Shown here piece by piece: positions 1-6,239 of a stretch of 8,685 bases of DNA. The notes beneath the pieces were generated by a model. The model did no database searches, was not told the DNA's origin, and saw nothing but the letters and a program-made list of their open reading frames with translations. Source of the DNA: Bacteroides sp. (GTDB lineage: Bacteria; Bacteroidota; Bacteroidia; Bacteroidales; Bacteroidaceae); contig JAJPZL010000002.1 in the NCBI GenBank assembly GCA_021204375.1, positions 1 to 8,685 of the forward strand, in the 5' to 3' direction. The first letter of the stretch is position 1. Each line of letters starts with the position of its first letter. The position numbers and the translations under genes were made by a program.

Positions 1-739
1 CGCCCGCCCCGATAGTACTTACCGTTTCTACAGGGGGAACCGGATAACTCTTTTCGTAGTTGCGGCTGCGTAGTTCTACTCCGTCGGCTCCCCGGGTATA
101 GATGAAATTGGGACAATAAAATTTAATCTTTTCTTTATAGATCTTATCCGGATCGTCTAATTTGTAGAAATTCATAAAATCTTCGGTAGATCCCCGCACA
201 ATATCGGCATATTCCAGGTTCTCAATAAGTGTAGAGGTAAGTCTGACTACCTCCTGAGTATGGGTATGCCGGAAGTTGAGATCGTAATAGATAATGGCTC
301 TTTTGTGACGGGCTTTTTCCAGCAATTCTACTATTTTCTCCCGTAAGGCAGGATTCAGGGCAAAATAGGAACCGAACATGATAATATCATCTTCTTCTAT
401 CTCAGGAAGGTCTACTTCAAGACGCTGTCGGGGGTAATCTTTATAGAAAAGGTATTCGGCATTGCTTTGTTCGTCCAGAAAAGCCAGGGAGACGGGCGAA
501 TTACCATCAGAGAATATACTTACATGGTCACTGTTTACGCCGTTCTCTTTGAGAAAGTTTGTGATGATACGTCCTACCTGGTCATCTCCGGTCTCACTGA
601 TAAAGGTGGCGGGTACTCACAGTCTTCCTAAGGAGATAATGCCGTTAAAAACGGAGCCACCCGGTACTGCCGTGGTAGGCTGCAGATCCAGGAAGATAAT
701 ATCCAGGATGGTTTCACCGATCCCAATTACTTTTCGCAT
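1..739 (-). pseudogene. PfkB-family carbohydrate kinase, 5' part only, interrupted by an in-frame TGA
   Basis: Ribokinase/PfkB-type sugar kinase, expected to phosphorylate a sugar or sugar derivative with ATP in the cytoplasm; the substrate cannot be told. Reading from ATG at 739 leftward gives MRKVIGIGETILDII, then the PfkB substrate-site motif PGGSVFNG (about residues 26-33), a region with FISETGDDQVGR just after residue 41, and at the left edge VSTIGAG, the start of the ATP/anion-hole motif GAGD, whose catalytic Asp lies outside the window. Codon 41 is TGA (617-619), where the family has Gly in a GRLG context; GGA to TGA would be a single change. The frame stays open and family-like for about 205 codons after it, so nothing else is damaged. 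The start overlaps the end of the SIS gene by 26 bases, implying co-transcription and translational coupling. Either a nonsense mutation or a sequencing error. The family assignment is firm and the broken state is directly seen. Confidence 0.86.
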
Positions 740-1329
740 AATTTCTTGATTTTTCCTCCAGATAACCCCTATGATGACGTTTGGAGTATTCGTCAATGGT
801 AAATCCGGTTCTCTTCATGGTCTCTACTACCAGGATATCCCCGATCACCGTCATAGCAGTGGTGGATGTGGTAGGGGTCATACCCAGTGTGCATACTTCC
901 CGGGGATTGCCGGTATGAATGCAGACGTCTGATTCATGAGCCAACGGACTATACAAGTTTCCGGTTATAACAATAAATTTCAGGTTGGGGTTTAATATGC
1001 GGGAGAGTTGAGTGAGTTCTACAATCTCCCGGGTTTTGCCTGAATTGGATATGAGCAGGAGAACATCATTGTGTTGAAAGATCCCCAGGTCTCCGTGCTG
1101 TGCCTCACTGGGGTGAAGGAACACGGCTGGTATACCGGTAGAACAGAAGGTAGTAGCAATGTTCATGACTATTTGACCCGCTTTTCCCATACCGGTGGCT
1201 ACTAGTTTACCCTTTTTCATATACCTGCCGGTAGATCAGGTCAACGGCTTTTTCAAAGGAGTCGTTTACCGGAATGTTCATAACGGCTTCGACCTCTTTC
1301 CGGAGTATTTCTTTAATAGATTCAGTCAC
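714..1329 (-). pseudogene. SIS-domain sugar-phosphate isomerase-like protein (KpsF/GutQ type without CBS domains), frameshifted
   Basis: Cytoplasmic SIS-fold protein related to arabinose-5-phosphate isomerases. Motifs in order: GMGKAGQI, STGIPAVFLHP, EAQHGDLG, ISNSGKTRE and PTTSTTA, all typical of the KpsF/GutQ SIS domain. It ends soon after the domain (about 204 residues when repaired), so the paired CBS domains of full-length KdsD are absent. The N-terminus (VTESIKEILRKEV...) is in a different frame from the rest: it runs from GTG at 1329 to TAA at 1207-1209. The frames meet at a run of five T (1213-1217); removing one base gives YEKGKLVATG, adding two gives YEKKGKLVATG. The gene overlaps the LOG gene end by 8 bases and the kinase start by 26. 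An ATG at 1220, right at the shift, could allow re-initiation of a protein lacking about 38 residues. The region HHRGYLEEK also differs from the Gly-rich version I would expect. Substrate unknown. Confidence 0.84.
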
Positions 1330-1864
1330 TCGATTCGATAATTTGCTGCAGCTCTTCAAAAGTAGTGGCTATCCGGTAATAGAAGGAGAGGGGATGACGG
1401 AGAAAGCCTTTTTCACCCAGATCTTCCAGCGCTGCGATCAGTTTATTGTAAAACCCGTTTATATTATAAAAGACAATCTGTTTGGTGTGGTAGCCGATAG
1501 AAGCGGCGGCCATGACGTGGAAAATCTCATCATACGTGCCGATACCTCCGGGAAGGGCAATCAGTATATCCGATTCCCTGACGATAATATCTTTCCGTTC
1601 GCTGAGAGTGGTTGTATAGAAGATCTCTGTCAGGCAGTTGCTTATTTTCCCTTTCTCTTCCAGTTTATCGGGTACTACGCCGATCACTTTTCCACCGTTC
1701 TCACTGACTGTTCTGGAGATACACTCCATCAGTCCCAGAGAGGCTCCGCCGTAGATGAGCGTTTTCCCGTTTTTACCGAGCCAGGTGCCCAGTCCCGCAC
1801 ATTTTTCAAAATAGAGTGGATCAATAGAGGGAGAGGCAGAACAAAATATACCAATTCTATCCAT
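1322..1864 (-). CDS. LOG-family Rossmann-fold protein (putative cytokinin riboside 5'-monophosphate phosphoribohydrolase / TIGR00730 type)
   Basis: Intact 180-residue protein of the LOG (lysine decarboxylase-like) family, whose characterised members hydrolyse nucleoside 5'-monophosphates to free base plus ribose 5-phosphate. The diagnostic motif PGGIGTYDE sits at residues 105-113 and the upstream catalytic SERK at 88-91; GIFCSAS near the N-terminus and IYGGASLGLME (37-47) complete the nucleotide-binding Rossmann fold. The length is normal for the family. I chose ATG at 1864 over ATG at 1879, because homologs begin a few residues before IGIFCSAS and because a promoter candidate (minus strand, -7 at 1888-1895) would put the transcript start almost on the 1879 codon. 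It is the first gene of the operon and its stop overlaps the GTG of the SIS gene. The bacterial in vivo role is generally unclear; 'lysine decarboxylase' annotations of this family are misleading. Confidence 0.9.
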   Translation of the reverse strand: MDRIGIFCSASPSIDPLYFEKCAGLGTWLGKNGKTLIYGGASLGLMECISRTVSENGGKVIGVVPDKLEEKGKISNCLTEIFYTTTLSERKDIIVRESDILIALPGGIGTYDEIFHVMAAASIGYHTKQIVFYNINGFYNKLIAALEDLGEKGFLRHPLSFYYRIATTFEELQQIIESSD

Positions 1865-1887
1865 ACAGGTAAATTGCATTTAACGTA

Positions 1888-1918
1888 CAAATATCCATAT
1901 TTTTCTATGAACGACAAT
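1888..1918 (-). promoter_or_regulatory. Candidate promoter of the LOG-SIS-kinase operon
   Basis: On the minus strand a near-consensus Bacteroidota -7 element GATATTTG (plus-strand 1888-1895; consensus TAnnTTTG, one mismatch) lies 19 bases downstream of ATTG (1915-1918), which resembles the -33 TTTG. The predicted transcript start near 1881 leaves a leader of about 17 bases before ATG 1864. Assignment rests on motif and spacing only. Confidence 0.45.
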
Positions 1919-1929
1919 AGGTTTTATTG

Positions 1930-1937
1930 TATTTTTG
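1930..1937 (+). promoter_or_regulatory. Candidate -7 promoter element of the M16 peptidase gene
   Basis: TATTTTTG matches the Bacteroidota -7 consensus TAnnTTTG exactly, 31 bases before ATG 1969, giving a leader of roughly 25 bases. No clear TTTG is present at the -33 spacing, so the promoter may be weak or activator-dependent. A small inverted repeat ACAAT/ATTGT (1914-1918 and 1926-1930) lies between this element and the divergent promoter. Confidence 0.4.
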
Positions 1938-1968
1938 CACCTCAAAACTTTTAGCAACAGGTAAGCAG

Positions 1969-3189
1969 ATGTACTCTATCCAATATACGCTTTCCAACGG
2001 TTTACGAATTATTCAGGCCCCTTTATCTTCTCCGGTGGTCTATTGTGGCTTTGCTATGAATGTGGGAACACGGGACGAGCCGGAACATCAGCAGGGGATG
2101 GCTCATTTTGTGGAACACCCGCTCTTTAAGGGTACGGTTAAAAGAAAAGCGTAGCATATCCTGAACCGGATGGAAAATATAGGGGGTGACCTGAATGCTT
2201 ATACCAATAAGGAGAAGACGGTTATCTATTCGGCTTTCCTGAAAGAGCACTTTTCCCGGGCGGTAGAACTACTTACAGATATTGTATTTCACTCTACTTT
2301 TTCGCAAAATGAGATCGAAAAAGAGGTGGATGTTATTCTGGACGAGATCCAGTCTTACGAAGATACTCCCTCCGAACTGATCTTTGATGATTTTGAAGAG
2401 GTCATTTTCAGGGGACACCCGTTGAGAAATAATATTCTGGGTAAACCGGAACTCTTTGAGACCTTTACCAGCGAAGATGCGGCTGCTTTTACCTCCCGCT
2501 TCTATTATCCCTCTAACATGGTCTTTTTCCTGTTGGGGGATGTGGATATGAAAATGATTGTGCGCCAGCTGGAAAAGTTACTGGCCGGTGTGGAAAACCC
2601 TTCCGGAGATTATAAACGTACCCCTCCCCCTCTTTATGTTCCGGAAAAAAGAGTGCTGGACCGGGATACCCACCAGGCACATATCATGATCGGTAACCGC
2701 TCTTATAATGCTTATGACGAGAAACGTACTCCTCTTTATCTGCTGAATAATATATTGGGGGGACCGGGTATGAATAGTTTGTTGAATGTATCACTCAGGG
2801 AACGGAAAGGATTGGTCTACAATGTGGAGTCAGGTATTGTCTCTTATACGGATACCGGATTTTTCTCCAGTTATTTCGGTACCGATCCCCGCAATGCAGA
2901 GCGTTGTATCCGGTTGGTACATAAAGAGCTGAAAAAACTCAGGGAGGTAAAATTATCGGCTGCCCGTCTGGCCTCTACCAAAAAACAGTTGATCGGTCAG
3001 ATCGGAGTAGGTTCCGATAATAATGAAAATATGGCCCTGGAGATGGGAAAGACTTTTCTCCACTTTGGTAAATATGATAAAAAAGAGAAAGTGTTCCGGC
3101 GTATTGAATCTGTTACACCGAAAATAGTGCTGGAAGTGGCCAATGAAATTTTGAATGAATCCTCCCTTTCTACTCTTATTTACCGTTGA
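1969..3189 (+). pseudogene. M16-family zinc metallopeptidase (insulinase-like), interrupted by an in-frame TAG
   Basis: Single-unit M16 peptidase, 406 residues if read through, the normal size for the short bacterial M16B type. The inverted zinc motif HFVEH is at residues 46-50; the third ligand and helper glutamates seven apart (E119, E126) follow in the segment EKEVDVILDE, and the C-terminal M16 motif RERKGLVY lies near residues 277-285. Codon 62 is TAG (2152-2154); sequence on both sides is in one frame and family-like (KRKA before, HILNRMEN after, with GGDLNAYTNKE following). TGG or TAT to TAG are single changes. An ATG at 2170 could restart translation, but that product would lack HxxEH and be inactive. 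Residue 51, just after HFVEH, is Pro, unusual inside the metal-binding helix. The start at 1969 fits homologs and lies just beyond the promoter; the upstream TTG at 1927 precedes it. The gene ends 6 bases from its convergent neighbour. Confidence 0.88.
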
Positions 3190-3195
3190 TCCTTG

Positions 3196-4453
3196 TTAAT
3201 GCCATTGCATCTTTTTGAGTTTGCGTACTGCATTTTCCAAAGATTCGGTGGGTTCTATAATATTATAGGCTCCCCAGAAGTTCTCGTCGTAGAAGTTATT
3301 GATCTTATCCGAGAGAATATGATGGGACCTGAACGCATCTTTATAGGGAATGATCTCTGTAGGATAGGCATACCGGTCTGTGATCACCATCTCTGAGGTT
3401 ACCGTATAATTGGTACGGAACCACTTCTTTTTCCAGTCACACTGGAATTTTATCTCATTGAACATATAATTAAGCTGACTTTTGCCTTCTATGGTACGGT
3501 AAGTAATAAGGTAAGTTACGCTTTGGGGTTTAAATTCCAGGCCTGCCGGCTTTTTACGGAGTATCTGTTCGGTTACCTTTCTGTGGTCGCTCATTTCCGT
3601 ATTGAACTCCATACGCGAGAAAGAGAGGGATTCACGGTCGATATAATAAGAGCCTTCGTAAAGGGGAAAGATACTGATATCCGGGAACGGAAAATGATCA
3701 CATAATGGAGCCTGTCACCAATGATAATATACTCGGTAAATTCATAGGTATACCAATCTACAGTCTCGGGATCCAGCAGTGGGTAGGAGCTCTTTACAAT
3801 ATCCAGTGCAATGGCCCGGGTGGGACCTCCTACCAACTTTACGGCCAGTGTATCTTTGGTTTTCGGGCTTAAGAGCTGTCTTCCTTTGGAGATCCGGGTT
3901 CTTTCACGGGAAGTATCTTCTTTGTAAGTAGTTTTAAAGATATCGGTCACCGCCTCCGAAACACTGATGTATTTTTTCCTTTCTGTACGGTTTCCCGGTA
4001 AAAACCGGTGAGCATAATGGGGAAATCCGGATAGTTCTGTTCGATTTTATCCATAGCCTGGATCACTATCTTATGGGCGTGGACAGGAGATGCGGTAATG
4101 GCATCCAGAATGATACTGTTGGGTATCAGGTAGCATTCTATACCGGAAGGATCTTCCCGGTTTATCTCTATCTGGCTGGAGATATATCTCAGGTGAGAGA
4201 GTTCAATGGTACGAGAATTCTGTCCGGGCAATATTTTCAGGGAGAATACTCCTTCTTTGTTGGTTACGGTTCCTGTGTTGTAGCCGTTAAGGGAGATATT
4301 TACATTTTCCAGTACCTTTTTGGTTTTCTGATCTTTCACCACTCCGCTAATGGTGTAATATTCTTCATGGGCCTGGCTGTAAGCGGCAGAGGTAAAAAGC
4401 CACAAGAGGAGGGTCAAAAAAAACGATCCGGTAAGTAAGTGATATTTTTTCAT
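3196..4453 (-). pseudogene. Exported CarboxypepD-regulatory-like domain protein, broken by two single-base deletions
   Basis: Bacteroidota envelope protein of unknown molecular function. ATG at 4453 begins a signal peptide (MKKYHLLTG, hydrophobic FFLTLLLWLF, probable cleavage near TSAAYSQA). A beta-sandwich carboxypeptidase-regulatory-like domain follows (TISGVVKDQKTKKVLENVNI ... GTVTNKEGVFSL, about residues 30-110), as at the N-terminus of many TonB-linked outer-membrane proteins, but no beta-barrel follows. The rest is a conserved region ending FWGAYNIIEPTESLENAVRKL. The gene lies in three frames. The first shift is at a run of six T (3972-3977), where seven would give QKGKKYISVSEAV. The second is near 3681-3682, where one extra base gives FRSRDISIFPLYEG. 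The 1258 bases plus two are exactly 420 codons, supporting two one-base losses. An in-frame start farther upstream (4528) precedes the promoter and is unlikely. Confidence 0.82.
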
Positions 4454-4498
4454 GGCTTTTTGAGTTAAGTTAGTACCTGGATGTCCGGAGCAGAGAGA

Positions 4499-4529
4499 CA
4501 AAGCTATCTGTATAAGCCAAAGATACAAA
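4499..4529 (-). promoter_or_regulatory. Downstream tandem promoter candidate for the exported-protein gene
   Basis: Minus-strand TAGCTTTG (plus-strand 4499-4506) fits TAnnTTTG. A TTTG 19 bases upstream (plus-strand CAAA at 4526-4529) fits the -33 element. The expected leader to ATG 4453 is about 40 bases. It overlaps the other candidate. Confidence 0.4.
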
Positions 4530-4549
4530 AATAGTTTGGTAAATGCAAA
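4518..4549 (-). promoter_or_regulatory. Upstream promoter candidate for the exported-protein gene (best match in the window)
   Basis: Minus-strand TTTG (plus-strand 4546-4549), then 20 bases, then TATCTTTG (4518-4525): an exact match to the Bacteroidota -33/-7 consensus and spacing. The predicted start near 4511 gives a leader of about 58 bases. It shows that the exported-protein gene is expected to be transcribed apart from the wbqC operon, although both are on the same strand. Confidence 0.6.
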
Positions 4550-4556
4550 AGAAAGT

Positions 4557-4568
4557 AAAGAGCTCTTT
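4557..4568. repeat. Perfect 12-base palindrome in the wbqC / exported-protein intergenic region
   Basis: AAAGAGCTCTTT is self-complementary and is followed by TT on the plus strand. It lies 42 bases past the wbqC stop and just upstream of the promoter pair. On the minus strand no T-run follows it, so it is a poor terminator for the wbqC operon; an operator-like site is possible but unproven. No other structure was seen in the 156-base gap (4454-4609). Confidence 0.25.
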
Positions 4569-4609
4569 TTGGTTAAGTGTAAGGCTGATGAATTTAATAA
4601 AAAGGATGA

Positions 4610-5251
4610 TTATTTCCGGATACTTTTTTCCAGGATAAGGAGGCTTTCGGGGCCCATATTGAAGAGCAGATCGATCATACTCATACCCGGCAGAAAGCCC
4701 TGTTTTTCCTGGAAAACCTGATAATAAGGAACAATCCGGTAGTGGGGGTCCGGCAGAGTAAACTCTTTCCGGCTACCTGTCTGTTCGCGGATATCCACGA
4801 TAGTAGAGGCTGGTTCTTTCTGATAACTCTCTGTTCGTCGGATAGTAACGGAAAGATCGGTCAACCGGCAGACTAGTTCACAGAGTTGTTCGTTAAGGTC
4901 GAGAAGGAATTCAATCTTTTTTTCGTAAAAAGGCTGAAAATAATCCCGGTAATACTCAAAGAAAGGGGTACTGTTATAGGCCGATTCAATAGCACTCCAG
5001 TGAAGATGACGCCAATTCCCATGATCGGATATCCGGATATCTTTCATGGGAGTTTTTGGGGTATCCGGTTTTATAATCGGGACAGAGAGGGTTTGCGGGC
5101 CGTTGGCTGATGCAATGGTACAGCGGTTACGGAGGGTTTGCTTTATATAATGCTCGTGTTGTTCTACCTGTACCACCGGATAGCAGTATAATTTGCTGTA
5201 ATAGTGTACCGGTGCCAGGTAGGCAGAAGTAAGGAGCAGGATATTTTTCAT
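4610..5251 (-). CDS. WbqC family protein
   Basis: Intact 213-residue protein of the WbqC-like family, found beside polysaccharide genes in some proteobacteria and, in Bacteroidota, typically beside dapB and lepB. The biochemical activity is not established; a role in surface glycan assembly is inferred from the family name only. Recognisable segments: the N-terminal TSAYLAPVHYYSKL (8-21), QTLRNRCTIASANG (38-51), MKDIRISDHGNWRHLHWSAI (69-88, the most conserved block), AYNSTPFFEYY (91-101) and GFLPGMSMIDLLFNMGPE near the C-terminus (185-202). There is no signal peptide or membrane segment, so it is probably cytoplasmic. ATG 5251 starts 3 bases after the stop of the signal-peptidase paralog, so it is the last gene of the dapB operon. 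No convincing terminator follows it. Confidence 0.9.
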   Translation of the reverse strand: MKNILLLTSAYLAPVHYYSKLYCYPVVQVEQHEHYIKQTLRNRCTIASANGPQTLSVPIIKPDTPKTPMKDIRISDHGNWRHLHWSAIESAYNSTPFFEYYRDYFQPFYEKKIEFLLDLNEQLCELVCRLTDLSVTIRRTESYQKEPASTIVDIREQTGSRKEFTLPDPHYRIVPYYQVFQEKQGFLPGMSMIDLLFNMGPESLLILEKSIRK

Positions 5252-5254
5252 GAT

Positions 5255-6202
5255 TCAATATACAGGTTTAAAAATTCTGTCCCACTGGTAACCCTGGAAC
5301 AGGGCACTCTCTTTTCGTTTGGAGAACCAAACCCAACACCCTTTGCCTATTACGTGATCGTGTGGAACCAGTCCGAAAAGACGGGAGTCGGCAAAATTGA
5401 CGGAGTTCCCGGAGGCTATCCAGTAATAATCTTTGGTGAACCGGCAGGTGAGTGTATGCCGACCTTCTATATAGAGGGAATCGTTTATAACTTCTGCATC
5501 GGCTCCTTCATGAAGTACCAGTGTATTGCGGATCAGCCGGATATTCTGGGGGGTAATAGTAATTTCCTGGTTTTTACCCGGAACAATAAGAGGGTAGTGA
5601 CGGAGAGAATCCGGAATAAAAGGGTGTATCCAACTTTCTCCTTTGATCTCCTGTTCCAGCAGATAGTGTTCGTAATGGCTGAAGCTCCTTATGGAAAAGG
5701 AGTCTGCGCTCCCCATGAGTTCGCTGTGGGGTATCTGCAGATCAGTCAGTAGCTTCCGGATCTCCTTCTCTTTGCTTACCGAATAGCGATAGAGGCTTTT
5801 TTTATCCGGGTCAGCCGGTATGGAAGAGGTTACCGAGAGAAAGAGTGTATCGGTATAAAGTGTATCTCCGGGTGTACCGATACATCGGCCGATGTAGATG
5901 TTCCGTTTCTCCGGGGATGTTGAAAGAACAGGAGGATAGGGATTGTTAAAGAGTACAATATCTCCCTGTTTTACCGGATGTGCCAGCAACCGGTGATATC
6001 CCCATAGGGAGGATAAGGGTAACCGGTAGCCGTAAGTCCATTTATTGACTAATACGTGATCGCCCGGAAAGAGGGAGTTCTCCATTCCTGAAGCCGGAAT
6101 ATAGCAGGAGGTAAAAAAGAAGATATGAATAAGAAGAGTAATACCGGCAAGAAGTGCCGGTATTTTGAGCCAGGATAGTATGGTCTGTTTTTTTCTTTTC
6201 AT
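5255..6202 (-). CDS. Signal peptidase I paralog lacking the expected catalytic residues
   Basis: Intact 315-residue membrane protein of the S26 (signal peptidase I) family. A basic N-terminus (MKRKKQ) precedes one membrane segment (about 14-31); the catalytic fold should lie in the periplasm. Box B reads IPASGMENSL (35-44): the residue before Met40, where the nucleophilic Ser belongs, is Gly39, with Ser38 one place early. The lysine box (canonically Y-x-K-R) reads YIGRCIGTPGD (103-113), with Gly105 in place of the general-base Lys. The late GDN box reads SGNSVNFADSR (264-274). The structural motifs LFPGDHVLVNK (44-54) and VKQGDIVLFNN (77-87) are kept, as is DHVIGKG. It lies 37 bases after lepB and 3 before the WbqC gene. 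A hairpin-prone CTCC-GCA-GGAG and GGAGGT lie 20-odd bases upstream of ATG 6202, too far for a usual ribosome site. From memory, other Bacteroidales carry similar paralogs; this is unverified. Probably a pseudo-peptidase. Confidence 0.85.
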   Translation of the reverse strand: MKRKKQTILSWLKIPALLAGITLLIHIFFFTSCYIPASGMENSLFPGDHVLVNKWTYGYRLPLSSLWGYHRLLAHPVKQGDIVLFNNPYPPVLSTSPEKRNIYIGRCIGTPGDTLYTDTLFLSVTSSIPADPDKKSLYRYSVSKEKEIRKLLTDLQIPHSELMGSADSFSIRSFSHYEHYLLEQEIKGESWIHPFIPDSLRHYPLIVPGKNQEITITPQNIRLIRNTLVLHEGADAEVINDSLYIEGRHTLTCRFTKDYYWIASGNSVNFADSRLFGLVPHDHVIGKGCWVWFSKRKESALFQGYQWDRIFKPVY

Positions 6203-6239
6203 ACAACTCTTTTCGTTGTACCACCTCCGCAGGAGATAT

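Noticed and set aside
1207..1220. Programmed frameshifting in the SIS gene as the default explanation.
   Set aside because: The required shift is +1 or -2, not the usual -1 at an A-rich slippery site, and there is no evident stimulatory structure; a sequence error or mutation is simpler.
1274..1954. Long plus-strand open frame opposite the LOG gene.
   Set aside because: It is antisense to a clear LOG gene with intact motifs, and its translation has no family features.
1..3189. Stop codon reassignment (TGA or TAG read as sense) to explain the interrupted kinase and M16 genes.
   Set aside because: TGA is the natural terminator of the LOG, SIS, M16 and signal-peptidase paralog genes, TAG occurs once only, and the other broken genes carry frameshifts that recoding cannot explain.
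4557..4570. Rho-independent terminator for the wbqC operon.
   Set aside because: The palindrome has no loop and the T-run is on the plus strand, whereas the operon is transcribed on the minus strand.
5204..5752. Plus-strand open frame opposite the signal-peptidase paralog.
   Set aside because: It mirrors a well-supported coding sequence and spans the operon junction; its composition reflects the complement of codons in the real gene.
6103..6202. Possible lipoprotein signal (TSC at residues 31-33) in the signal-peptidase paralog.
   Set aside because: The -3 position is Phe and the Cys sits only a few residues before the box B motif, as expected for an S26 membrane anchor; a lipobox is not convincing.
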